Positions 28,896 through 37,441 of a stretch of DNA of 64,000 nucleotides are shown here, piece after piece. The DNA is from DASXUG01 sp964620425 (GTDB lineage Bacteria; Pseudomonadota; Gammaproteobacteria; Burkholderiales; Methylophilaceae). Under the pieces are notes generated by a model. It did no database searches and was not told where the DNA came from. It saw only the letters and a program-made list of their open reading frames with translations. How positions within the stretch are numbered: the stretch's first letter is position 1; each line of letters starts with the position of its first letter. Location of the stretch: positions 1 through 64,000 of the forward strand of contig CAZUGV010000003.1 in NCBI GenBank assembly GCA_964620425.1, in the 5' to 3' direction. A program made the position numbers and the translations under genes.

Positions 28896-29480
28896 ATGAA
28901 ACGTAAGGCTAGAGTAAAACTAATTACTTCTGTATCTTTAGCAATTTCCGCTTTAATTCAGTGTGGTTTGTCAAATGCGGCTGTCATAAACATGGAGTCT
29001 ATGCTCGTTAGCCAGAATGGATATAAGACCGAGTTTAGATTTTCATACGATGACTCTATAAATTCGGTTATATTAGATCAGAATAGTAGCGCATTGAAGA
29101 GTTTTAGTTGGGCAGTATATTCGGGACAGACTCTTCTGCATAGTCAGTCAATCATCACGAATGGGGTTTTTACATCCACTGATGGAGCCTGGTCTTTCAG
29201 GTACAACACTTCGACTGGAATAGAGTCGTTGCAAACGGGAGAATACCTGCCAGGACATTATTTATTTACAACTACACGAGCAGTATATGGAAAAATTCCA
29301 TATCAAAATGCTAGAAGTTTGGTTGTGCTAGGCAATACAATTGTATCTACTTCTGTGTTTCAACCACCGTTCCGTGTAGCCACGGTTGCCTCGGTGCCTG
29401 AACCCTCCACTTACGCAATGATGGGTATGGGGGTTTTGGTGTTTGTAATGGTGGCTCGACGGAGTCAGCAGCAGGTCTAG
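28896..29480 (+). CDS. PEP-CTERM sorting-domain protein
   Basis: A 194-residue exported protein. A signal peptide lies at about residues 1-28 (CGLSNAA end). The C-terminus is the tripartite PEP-CTERM signal: VPEPSTYAMMGMG, a hydrophobic helix and a basic end VARRSQQQ. Such proteins are processed by an exosortase and released or anchored at the cell surface. No exosortase is in the window. The middle region has no recognisable domain. The start follows GAAAGGGA. It is a single gene, ended by hairpins at 29532-29611. Confidence 0.9.
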   Translation: MKRKARVKLITSVSLAISALIQCGLSNAAVINMESMLVSQNGYKTEFRFSYDDSINSVILDQNSSALKSFSWAVYSGQTLLHSQSIITNGVFTSTDGAWSFRYNTSTGIESLQTGEYLPGHYLFTTTRAVYGKIPYQNARSLVVLGNTIVSTSVFQPPFRVATVASVPEPSTYAMMGMGVLVFVMVARRSQQQV

Positions 29481-29531
29481 GTGTCAACAAAAGCTCGAGT
29501 AGCTCGTTGAGCTTCATTTTTCATCTCGTAA

Positions 29532-29557
29532 GTTGGGCAGACATAAGAAAGCCCAAC
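29532..29557. terminator. Hairpin between convergent PEP-CTERM and cysA genes
   Basis: GTTGGGC (29532-29538) pairs with GCCCAAC (29551-29557) around a 12-base loop, followed by GTTTAG. First of two adjacent hairpins between converging genes. Confidence 0.55.
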
Positions 29558-29574
29558 GTTTAGCTTAAATCACA

Positions 29575-29611
29575 ACATATGTTGGACTTCATTTTTCAGT
29601 CCAACATATGT
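29575..29611. terminator. Strong hairpin, likely terminator for cysA
   Basis: A perfect 14-base stem (29575-29588 with 29598-29611) with a 9-base loop. It lies 16 bases past the cysA stop and probably ends minus-strand transcription; it could act both ways. Confidence 0.7.
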
Positions 29612-29626
29612 GCTTAATCAACTCGT

Positions 29627-30697
29627 TTACAGCGCTTCTTCTTGTAAAAACACCCTTGCATTGCGCGGTTGCACAAACACTTTTGAGCCTACGCTGATAT
29701 TGAGTTGCAAGAATTTTTCGCGTGTGAGTTCGGCTTCTACAATCTCGCTTTGTTTGTCGCGTTGCAACTCTAAACGCACTAGTGGGCCGAGTGAGTGAAT
29801 GTAGGTGACGCTGGCTTCAATGGCGGGTTTTCCGTTGCTTTCGTTGAGAATATCAATGTCGTGTGGGCGCACATAGGCGAGGGCGGGGCTGTCTTGTGTG
29901 GTTTGGTGGTGCTCAATATCGAGTGTTAGTGTATCAATGTGGGCGCGGCCTTCATGCACGCGGCTGTGAAATAAATTCACATTGCCTAAAAACTGGTACA
30001 CAAACGGCGTGGCGGGTTTATCGTAAACCTCTTGCGGCGTGCCGATTTGCTCTACCTTGCCGTGGTTCATGACGACGATGCGGTCCGCCACTTCGAGCGC
30101 TTCTTCTTGGTCATGCGTCACAAACACGCTGGTGATATGTAACTCATCATGCAGGCGACGCAACCAGCGGCGTAAGTCTTTACGCACTTTTGCGTCGAGT
30201 GCGCCAAATGGCTCATCCAGCAACAGCACTTTTGGCTCTACTGCTAGGGCACGTGCTAGCGCGATACGTTGGCGTTGACCGCCAGAAAGTTGCGGTGGGT
30301 AGCGGTCTGCCAGCCAATCGAGTTGCACTAAATCTAATAGCTCGTGCACGCGTCTGTGAATCTCTGCATCGTTGGGGCGGGTTTCTTTGGGGCGCACGCG
30401 CAGACCAAAGGCGACATTTTCAAACACGGTCATATGGCGAAACAACGCATAATGTTGAAACACAAAGCCTACGTTGCGTTCGCGCACATTGCGGTCTGTG
30501 GTGTTTTCGCCATTAAACAGAATGCTGCCTTCGTCTGGACTTTCCAAGCCAGCAATAATGCGGAGTAGCGAAGTTTTTCCGCAACCTGATGGCCCAAGTA
30601 AGGCGACTAATTCGCCACTCGGCACTTCTAGGTTGATGTTTTGCAGGGCAGTAAATTTGCCAAAATTTTTGCTGATGTTGTTGATTGAAATGCTCAT
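29627..30697 (-). CDS. cysA: Sulfate/thiosulfate ABC transporter ATP-binding protein
   Basis: A 356-residue ATPase that powers sulfate import. Walker A is GPSGCGKTSLLRIIAG, the ABC signature LSGGQRQRIALARAL and Walker B VLLLDEPFGALD, followed by the H-loop in VFVTHDQEEAL. A C-terminal TOBE-like regulatory domain completes the CysA length. It is the last gene of the cysT-cysW-cysA block. Confidence 0.96.
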   Translation of the reverse strand: MSISINNISKNFGKFTALQNINLEVPSGELVALLGPSGCGKTSLLRIIAGLESPDEGSILFNGENTTDRNVRERNVGFVFQHYALFRHMTVFENVAFGLRVRPKETRPNDAEIHRRVHELLDLVQLDWLADRYPPQLSGGQRQRIALARALAVEPKVLLLDEPFGALDAKVRKDLRRWLRRLHDELHITSVFVTHDQEEALEVADRIVVMNHGKVEQIGTPQEVYDKPATPFVYQFLGNVNLFHSRVHEGRAHIDTLTLDIEHHQTTQDSPALAYVRPHDIDILNESNGKPAIEASVTYIHSLGPLVRLELQRDKQSEIVEAELTREKFLQLNISVGSKVFVQPRNARVFLQEEAL

Positions 30698-30713
30698 GGT
30701 TGACTCGCTTTAT

Positions 30714-31610
30714 TTATTCTTCAGATGATTTTTCAATGGCGATGGCGGCGCGTGCGGCTTGCCATTCCACAAAGGTTTTGAGGGCTAAGGTAATTAACGC
30801 CAAAAAGGTGAGTAGCGATGCCACCGCAAACGCCGCGGCGTAGTTGTACTCGTTATACAAAATTTCCACATGTAATGGCATGGTGTTGGTGAGGCCACGA
30901 ATATGCCCAGACACCACCGATACCGCGCCAAACTCGCCCATGGCACGCGCATTGGTGAGAATCACCCCATACAACAAGCCCCATTTCACGTTAGGCAAGG
31001 TAATGCGCCATAAGATTTGCCAACCAGAAGCGCCTAATACTAGCGCGGCTTCTTCTTCCTCTTTGCCTTGTGCTTGCATGAGTGGAATGAGCTCACGTGC
31101 TACGAAAGGAAATGTCACAAAGATGGTGGCGAGTACAATGCCTGGGATGGCGAAAATGACTTTGAAATCATGATCGGAAAGCCAGCCACCAAACCAACCT
31201 TGCAAGCCAAAAATCAACACGTAAATTAGCCCTGCAATGACGGGTGAGACGGCAAAAGGTAAATCAATTAAAGTGATTAACACGCTTTTGCCTCTAAACT
31301 CAAACTTTGCAATCGCCCATGCGGCCGCAACACCAAACACTAAATTGAGTGGCACAGCAATGGCGGCGGCGATAAGCGTGAGTTTCATTGAGGACAGCGC
31401 ATCCTCCTCAGTAATCGCAGCAATATATACATCAAAGCCCTTGCGTAAAGCTTCAGTAAAGACGGCCGCGAGCGGAATAAATAAAAACAAACTCAAAAAT
31501 GCGATGGTGATTGCGATGAGTAACCAACGCACAAGTGCTGATTCTGACGTGGCGCGGCTGCTGGCGACTTTGTTTTGGTAGCGGCTAAATTGTGATGTAG
31601 AGCTAGACAT
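30714..31610 (-). CDS. cysW: Sulfate ABC transporter permease CysW
   Basis: A 298-residue inner-membrane permease with about six helices. The EAA-type loop that docks CysA is near LGASGWQILWRITLPNVKWGLLYG (split across residues 195-220), and MGEFGAVSVVSGHIRG marks the CysW subfamily. It lies 16 bases before cysA and 30 after cysT. Confidence 0.95.
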   Translation of the reverse strand: MSSSTSQFSRYQNKVASSRATSESALVRWLLIAITIAFLSLFLFIPLAAVFTEALRKGFDVYIAAITEEDALSSMKLTLIAAAIAVPLNLVFGVAAAWAIAKFEFRGKSVLITLIDLPFAVSPVIAGLIYVLIFGLQGWFGGWLSDHDFKVIFAIPGIVLATIFVTFPFVARELIPLMQAQGKEEEEAALVLGASGWQILWRITLPNVKWGLLYGVILTNARAMGEFGAVSVVSGHIRGLTNTMPLHVEILYNEYNYAAAFAVASLLTFLALITLALKTFVEWQAARAAIAIEKSSEE

Positions 31611-31640
31611 AAATTTTCTTCTTTTGTATGCGTGGGTGGT

Positions 31641-32480
31641 TTATTTAATGCTGCCGTTACGTTTGGCGCTCCACCATTGCAAGCCGTTAATGGTGAGTAA
31701 TAATGCAAACGAGATGAAGAGCATGACCACCGCCACTGCGGTAGCACCAGCATAATCATATTGTTCGAGCTTGGTGATGATAATCAGCGGCGTGATTTCA
31801 GAAATCATGGGCATATTGCCAGCGATAAAAATGACAGAACCGTATTCGCCAATCGCGCGGGCAAAGGCAAGCGAAAAACCAGTGAGCAGGGCAGGCCAAA
31901 CTGCAGGTAAAATGATTTTGTAAAATGTTTGCCAGCGATGCGCGCCCAAACTGGCGGCGGCTTCTTCAGTTTCAGCCTCTAAATCTTCAAGCACGGGTTG
32001 CACGGTGCGTACCACAAAAGGCAAGCCAATAAACGTAAGCGCAATTACAACGCCTAATGGGGTAAACGCCACTTTAATGTCATGCGGTGCTAATAAACTG
32101 CCTATCCAGCCGTTGGGCGCGTAAATGGCTGTGAGCGCAATGCCCGCAACTGCCGTGGGTAATGCGAAAGGTAAATCCACCAGCGCATCCACAAGTTTTT
32201 TGCCAAAGAAGTTGTAGCGCACCAACACCCAAGCGGTTAGCAAGCCAAATACGCTGTTAATCAACGCGCCAATCAGCGATGCGCCAAAGGTGAGTTTATA
32301 AGTGGCGACCACGCGCGGCGCTGTCACTGCGTGCCAAAACTGTTCAAAAGTTAATTCCGCTGTTTTTAGAAAAACCGCAGCGAGTGGAATCAATACAATC
32401 AAGCTCAGATAAAGCAGGGTATAACCCAGTGATAAATGAAAGCCTGGCAAGACGTTGTGTTGTTTTTTTAGAAGTGACAT
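31641..32480 (-). CDS. cysT: Sulfate ABC transporter permease CysT (CysU)
   Basis: A 279-residue permease from the ATG at 32480; a TTG at 32492 would add four residues. The membrane helices and the motifs LVDLPFALPTAVAGIAL, LGAHRWQTFYKIILPAVWPA and GEYGSVIFIAGNMP are those of CysT. It forms the membrane channel with CysW. First gene of the transporter block; the substrate-binding protein is encoded separately at 37442-38449. Confidence 0.95.
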   Translation of the reverse strand: MSLLKKQHNVLPGFHLSLGYTLLYLSLIVLIPLAAVFLKTAELTFEQFWHAVTAPRVVATYKLTFGASLIGALINSVFGLLTAWVLVRYNFFGKKLVDALVDLPFALPTAVAGIALTAIYAPNGWIGSLLAPHDIKVAFTPLGVVIALTFIGLPFVVRTVQPVLEDLEAETEEAAASLGAHRWQTFYKIILPAVWPALLTGFSLAFARAIGEYGSVIFIAGNMPMISEITPLIIITKLEQYDYAGATAVAVVMLFISFALLLTINGLQWWSAKRNGSIK

Positions 32481-32607
32481 AGTGTTTCGCAAAAATGAAT
32501 AGGCGCTAATGTAACGGATAGGGCTATATATTAAAAATAATAAGTTTTTATATCTTTATATTTTTGGGTTATAAGGTTCGTGTAAATGCATCGCTACACC
32601 ACAACTT

Positions 32608-33498
32608 TTAAGTTTTTAGCACTTTTAAGTTTTTAGTGTTGAAAATGACGGACGGTTGTAACTCTTTAGCGTGAGCAGGCTTGCCCAGAAGGTAGCCTTG
32701 CAATAAATGTGCACCAGAGGCAATCTCAATATCAAGTTGTGTTTGGGTTTCAATGCCCGTTGCAATAGGCTCTGCACCTACATCTCGTATAGTTTCAATT
32801 AAGCCATGCAACGCCTTATGCAGACGAGGTGAATTTTCTGCTTGTTGGATGATGCTGGTGTCCAATTTAACGTAATCCAGATTCAGTTTCCACAAGCGAT
32901 CAAGGCGTGTTTTGCGACCACCAAAATGCTCGATAGCCACCTTGTAACCACGCTCTCGGTAGTTTTCAATCGCTTCAAATAACAGCCTGTCGTTCTCAAT
33001 TAAGCCTTCATGTATTTCAATGACTACGCGCTTGGTAGGCAAAGCATTGCTGTGTAAAATATGCTCAAACACTTGCCCATGTGCACTGACTTCGGTAAGT
33101 AGTTTTGGGTGGACTTTCAAAAACAGCAAGCCATTTTCTTGATAAATTTGCCTAAAATTCAGTACGTGCAAGGTTCTACTTACGCGGTCAAACTGTACCA
33201 ATTTTTGTGCTTGTTCTGCATAGGTGAAGGCAAAATCAGGGCTGCTGGGTAGCTCCCCACCGAGGGATGGACGCAGCAAAGCCTCATGTCCATATAATTC
33301 GCCTGCTTTACTGTCGTAGATGGGTTGAAATGCCGTATTCAACCTGACGCCTAAAAACGTGCTATTAAATTCGCCTGTTGATTGCTCGGCTAAATCGTAG
33401 TCATCTAAATTAAGTAACAGTGCTGTTTTAAGTTCTAGCCTTAAACGATCAATAGATTCAGAGTTGTTATGATTTTGGATTGTTTCAATAGACGCCAT
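32608..33498 (-). CDS. EAL-domain protein, degenerate and probably catalytically inactive
   Basis: A 296-residue protein from the ATG at 33498 (a TTG at 33510 adds four). An N-terminal stretch of about 50 residues is followed by an EAL fold. EAL itself is kept (GHEALLRP, E72), and VKLD, ATGIET and LLQGYLLGKP match the family. But the catalytic DD of DDFG is EHFG here, the Asn after LFL is Val (LKVHP) and ELTE is EIHE. Loss of these metal ligands predicts no cyclic-di-GMP hydrolysis, so it may bind the nucleotide or a protein partner. It lies upstream of cysT in the same orientation. Confidence 0.85.
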   Translation of the reverse strand: MASIETIQNHNNSESIDRLRLELKTALLLNLDDYDLAEQSTGEFNSTFLGVRLNTAFQPIYDSKAGELYGHEALLRPSLGGELPSSPDFAFTYAEQAQKLVQFDRVSRTLHVLNFRQIYQENGLLFLKVHPKLLTEVSAHGQVFEHILHSNALPTKRVVIEIHEGLIENDRLLFEAIENYRERGYKVAIEHFGGRKTRLDRLWKLNLDYVKLDTSIIQQAENSPRLHKALHGLIETIRDVGAEPIATGIETQTQLDIEIASGAHLLQGYLLGKPAHAKELQPSVIFNTKNLKVLKT

Positions 33499-33536
33499 TT
33501 TGTGTTCCAAGTCAGTAATGGCTGTACTTTAACGCC

Positions 33537-33569
33537 AATATTAAATAATTTAAAAGAATATTAAATAAT
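33537..33569. repeat. Two 13-bp direct repeats in the divergent promoter region
   Basis: AATATTAAATAAT occurs at 33537-33549 and again at 33557-33569, 20 bases apart. TATAAT at 33569-33574 is a possible -10 element for the plus-strand cassette. The spacing of two helical turns would suit an operator or a bent-DNA element, but the region is very AT-rich. Confidence 0.5.
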
Positions 33570-33610
33570 ATAATTATTCTTTATAGTTATTAAATGGTGA
33601 GGTCACAGGT

Positions 33611-33643
33611 ATGAATGTAAAAAGATTTAGTACTTTTTTGTAA
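33611..33643 (+). CDS. Ten-codon ORF with a strong ribosome-binding site, in frame with the next gene
   Basis: ATG at 33611 has GAGGT 7 bases upstream, the best initiation site in the area. It encodes only MNVKRFSTFL before TAA at 33641. The same frame then reopens with GTG at 33647. Either it is a leader peptide whose termination feeds re-initiation, or the larger gene once began here and has acquired a nonsense codon. Confidence 0.45.
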   Translation: MNVKRFSTFL

Positions 33644-33646
33644 TCT

Positions 33647-35659
33647 GTGAGATTGTCTGGTTTATCAGCTAATATTCAATGTGTTTCATATCAAACAGGG
33701 TGTTTTGTGGCTAATAATCAGTACGAATTAACAATGATTTTGGGTTCATTAGTTTTGGATGCGTTCATCGCCAATTCTTCGAGTTTAGTTTTTACCCTAC
33801 CAGACACTTTTGATGTTTTAGAGCACAGACATGAAGCAGTGGATTTTGTTGTTGAAGGTAATGTTATAAGGTTTAGTTCAATTTCAACTCGTAATCGAAT
33901 GATTGCTGAGTATGTGTACATGAAAAATCTAACAGACTTTTCGAATGATAATACCCAATGGTTTTTAACTGCTTATGACCTGTGGCATCACGAAATAGGT
34001 GAAAAAGATACCGTTACAGGTATGTTGCTGGCAAAAGTACATCAAACAAATGATGTTTTTATGATTGGTGTAACGGTAATTAAGAATAAATTGCTTCGTG
34101 TGTTTGACGTGTTGCATCTAATTGAGTGTGCTTTGCCTTGTATAGAAAACATAGCTATCAATAGCTTGATGCAACTTATAGAAGCTCAGCATGATGTTAC
34201 AAAAAATGATTTTGCAGGAGGTATGTTCTTTAACAAACTGGAAGATAAGCTTGCAAATATGCCAGATTATTGTTTAGCAATTCACAGACATTTGTTGACT
34301 AATGCTACTGAGCCGACTATCGCGCTTTATCCCGTAATATTAATTGCATATGCAAAATCGATGAAGAGCGAATCATTAAGACTAGTTTTAAATGATGCGA
34401 AATCAGCCTTTAAGTTAATCAAAAATGCCGCTATATGGACTTTAGGTAGGTTTGTTTTCTTAAACATATATCAGGGTGAGGATGTGAATATAGTTTACGA
34501 AGAAATTTTAGCTAATACTGCAAGTTCAGATGATGATGTGCGTTTTTCAGCGCAACGCGCTGCTGCTTCTGTAGCACACACGACAGACTTTTTTGACGAT
34601 GCTTTGACAAAGTTTGCAAAATCAAATGACCAGTATGTTCTTGGTTTATTGGTCGATACACTCTACTTTCATACTGATGAAATATCTCAGAAACAATGTT
34701 TTGGATATTGGTTGCAACTGATGTCTGGGCTGACCTCAGAAAAAGTAGGCATTCTTAATCAGTTAGATTTTGCACTAAGCCGGCTAGTTGGTCGAGAGGA
34801 ATATCAAGGTCAAATAATTGAGTTCTGGACTCAATGGAGCAAGCTCAATACAACGCACCTTGCTCGGGATAAAACAGTTGCGGATATATTTAATGATACT
34901 TTACATGCAATAGCCAACAAACCAAGTTTACTATCAAGAGTAATTACTGGTTGGTTATTAGATGATGACCAAAAGCTCGCTTCGGCTACCTCTGGGTTGT
35001 TATCAAGTTTATGGGTGAGTGGTCAAAGGAATCAGGAGTTTGATACTGCACAGTTGGAAGATTTATCTCGTGATGACTTTATGTTTTTAGCTAGAAAAAT
35101 GCTGGGCTTTGTTCACTCAGAATCGCAACTCTTGTCACTGACATTTTCACTACTCAATACCAAAAATGCAAAAGAGAGAGTCTATGGTATCGTCAATTCA
35201 TTATTGATCACTCAGATTGGTGCGGATTACCCACTTGCAACAATTGAGGCTATAGAAACGCAAAAACAACTAACACAAGATGAAGAGCTAAAAGCATTTC
35301 TTGATCAGGTTTCAACAGAAATTCACAAGCGAATAGATGCTTTAAATGCTTTACCGATGCTTAAAGAGTTACGTCCACCGATACATCTTGAGCGCGAGTT
35401 TACAAAAACACGAGATAAGCAAATGCAGTCTTCCATGGAGGAGGCGCAAAAAGGCTCAATTTTTCGACAGCTTTGTGCTGAGGTGCCAATTAAAGCGGGT
35501 GTAGCTTTTTTTAGTTACAGAGATGGTGCTTACTCTGAACCAGCCCATATGGCGGAGTTTTCTAATTCAGTTCAATTACCTAGGAGGCATGTGTGTGATA
35601 CGGTTGGTCAAGAAATTGAGCAATTTCATTTCCGTACTGCCAAAAGGGAAGATAAATGA
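33647..35659 (+). CDS. Large helical-repeat protein, first gene of an uncharacterised two-gene cassette
   Basis: A 670-residue cytoplasmic protein of no family I can name. It has no signal peptide, membrane segment or P-loop. Residues about 60-110 (VIRFSSISTRNRMIAEYV) faintly recall the region that follows the NTPase core in STAND proteins. From about residue 230 it is mostly amphipathic helix, with HEAT-like stretches such as VRFSAQRAAASVAH. The start is uncertain: GTG 33647 sits four bases after the short upstream ORF; GTG 33707 has CAGGG before it; ATG 33734 is also possible. It overlaps the nuclease-like gene by ATGA, so the two are one functional unit. It looks more AT-rich than its neighbours. 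Confidence 0.75.
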   Translation: MRLSGLSANIQCVSYQTGCFVANNQYELTMILGSLVLDAFIANSSSLVFTLPDTFDVLEHRHEAVDFVVEGNVIRFSSISTRNRMIAEYVYMKNLTDFSNDNTQWFLTAYDLWHHEIGEKDTVTGMLLAKVHQTNDVFMIGVTVIKNKLLRVFDVLHLIECALPCIENIAINSLMQLIEAQHDVTKNDFAGGMFFNKLEDKLANMPDYCLAIHRHLLTNATEPTIALYPVILIAYAKSMKSESLRLVLNDAKSAFKLIKNAAIWTLGRFVFLNIYQGEDVNIVYEEILANTASSDDDVRFSAQRAAASVAHTTDFFDDALTKFAKSNDQYVLGLLVDTLYFHTDEISQKQCFGYWLQLMSGLTSEKVGILNQLDFALSRLVGREEYQGQIIEFWTQWSKLNTTHLARDKTVADIFNDTLHAIANKPSLLSRVITGWLLDDDQKLASATSGLLSSLWVSGQRNQEFDTAQLEDLSRDDFMFLARKMLGFVHSESQLLSLTFSLLNTKNAKERVYGIVNSLLITQIGADYPLATIEAIETQKQLTQDEELKAFLDQVSTEIHKRIDALNALPMLKELRPPIHLEREFTKTRDKQMQSSMEEAQKGSIFRQLCAEVPIKAGVAFFSYRDGAYSEPAHMAEFSNSVQLPRRHVCDTVGQEIEQFHFRTAKREDK

Positions 35660-37386
35660 AGCTTATTATTTCGCAATATCTAAGGACTCTGAAAGAGCGC
35701 GATGAGTTTGACAGGCTTTTACCAGACTTGTTGTTGGAAATGGGGTATGTGGCTATATCAAAACCACAAACAGGTGTTAGACAGTATGGTGTCGATTTGG
35801 CAGTTGTTGGCGTTAATCCTGAAGATGGTATTAAGGAGCTTTTGCTAATCGTAATTAAACAAGGAGATGTTGGTCGCAGTGATTGGGATTCTGGCCCTCA
35901 ATCGGTGAGAGCTAGTTTAACTGAGGTTTGGGAGGTGTATTTTAAAACGCATATTGACCCATCACACGAAAATTTACGTAAACGAATAGTTTTTGCCACT
36001 ACTGGCGACCTAAAGCAAGACACGCAAATAAGTTGGGATAGTTATGTAAAAGATAACTCATTAAAAGCAAACTTCGATTTTTGGAGTGGAGATAAAGTTG
36101 CATCATTAATAACAGAATATATGTTGAACGAAAATGTCTTTGATGCAGAAGACCGAAGGCATCTAAGACGAGCGTTGGCGTTGGCTGGCACAGTGGATTA
36201 TGACCAAAAGGATTTATACCGATTATTTTTAAAGCAACTGGGATTAAATGAAAAAGGTGAGTTGGTCAAAACTATAACCAAATCCCACAAACTCATCAAA
36301 GCGCTACGTATTGTTAATTTGGCGACACAGATATTTGCTAAATGGGCTGAAGAAGAGGGGAATTTGAAACAGTCTTTGATTGCCACAGAGAGGGCTATTT
36401 TATGGTCTTGGCATCGTATTCAGTTGGAGCCTACTGAAAGCCATTCTCAATACTATTCAGAATTAAATGAGTTTTGGCGTGCGTATAATTCTGTGGCACG
36501 TGAATATTATGAAAAGCTTTTAAATCATTTTAATGTGCAAGATGGGTTGTCAGGGTATACGAGGGAAAGCGCAGAATTCTCACTAATTGTGTTTGAGCAA
36601 ATAGGGTTGCTGGCAACTATCGGTTTATCACAAATTTTAGTCGTAACTAGCAACCAAGAAGAAAATGAAGCTAACTATGAAAATGCAAAAACGATAGCTT
36701 CTGCATTATGTGCGCTAATTAAAAACAATCCTGTTTCTGGCTCGCCGGCTTTAGACAGCAACGTTATTGATATTGTTTTGGCGCTGACGCTACAGGTGTT
36801 AACTGGAAACGTTCTTCAAGCCCAAGAATGGTTGGTTGAGCTAGTGAAGCGATTAGACTACACATTGAAGTGTGGGCGAAACTTTCCAATAGCTACGGAT
36901 TCATTAGACGATTTAGTCGACTTTATTGTCTATTCTGACGAAGAACTAACCAAAAAGATGATGAAAATGAGCTGGTTGTTGCCGACTTTAGCAGGCTGGG
37001 CATTACTTCTCGAAAAAGTTGACCTTTATGCTGTTTTGGTTAGGGGTACAAAAAATGACTACCCTGAGGTATGTATGCAGTTTTGGCATCCAACAGATAA
37101 CTTGTCAAAATTCATTTATTTCTCTCAAGCACAGTTTCGCTGTGGCGAAGCCGAAGCACCAATACACTTGCCAGATAATCAAGAGGAGTTTCGTGAAAAA
37201 GCAATGGCGCTATTGAGTTCTAGTCGACATAATATTATTGATGCTTCGTCTGCTGGTATGGCGGGACTGTTAGCTTTGGATTTAATTGCATGCCGACATT
37301 TCAGAACGCCTGTGGCACCTTATTACTGGTACAGACTCTTTAGTGTAAGTAAGAGTGATAATGTAGCTCAGCAGGTAAGTGTCTGA
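35656..37386 (+). CDS. Putative Mrr-like PD-(D/E)xK nuclease protein, second gene of the cassette
   Basis: A 576-residue cytoplasmic protein. The first 170 residues look like a restriction-endonuclease fold: an N-terminal helix (FDRLLPDLLLEMGY), then GVDLAVVG with D47, then LLLIVIKQGDVGRSDW with K68. The residue two before the lysine is Val rather than the usual Glu or Gln, so activity is uncertain. VRASLTEV, IVFATTGDL and FWSGDKVASLI then match the style of nuclease-fold defence proteins. The remainder (200-576) is helical and unrecognised. It is coupled to the upstream gene. A hairpin ends the unit at 37399-37430. A defence role is inferred, not shown. Confidence 0.7.
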   Translation: MKLIISQYLRTLKERDEFDRLLPDLLLEMGYVAISKPQTGVRQYGVDLAVVGVNPEDGIKELLLIVIKQGDVGRSDWDSGPQSVRASLTEVWEVYFKTHIDPSHENLRKRIVFATTGDLKQDTQISWDSYVKDNSLKANFDFWSGDKVASLITEYMLNENVFDAEDRRHLRRALALAGTVDYDQKDLYRLFLKQLGLNEKGELVKTITKSHKLIKALRIVNLATQIFAKWAEEEGNLKQSLIATERAILWSWHRIQLEPTESHSQYYSELNEFWRAYNSVAREYYEKLLNHFNVQDGLSGYTRESAEFSLIVFEQIGLLATIGLSQILVVTSNQEENEANYENAKTIASALCALIKNNPVSGSPALDSNVIDIVLALTLQVLTGNVLQAQEWLVELVKRLDYTLKCGRNFPIATDSLDDLVDFIVYSDEELTKKMMKMSWLLPTLAGWALLLEKVDLYAVLVRGTKNDYPEVCMQFWHPTDNLSKFIYFSQAQFRCGEAEAPIHLPDNQEEFREKAMALLSSSRHNIIDASSAGMAGLLALDLIACRHFRTPVAPYYWYRLFSVSKSDNVAQQVSV

Positions 37387-37398
37387 CTTTGCTTAGTC

Positions 37399-37430
37399 AA
37401 TTATGGAGCAATGGAAGTTGCTCCATAATT
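37399..37430. terminator. Bidirectional-type hairpin between cassette and sbp
   Basis: AATTATGGAGCAA (37399-37411) pairs perfectly with 37418-37430 around a 6-base loop, between converging genes. It has no long T run, so strength is uncertain. Confidence 0.55.
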
Positions 37431-37441
37431 AAGGGTTTACC

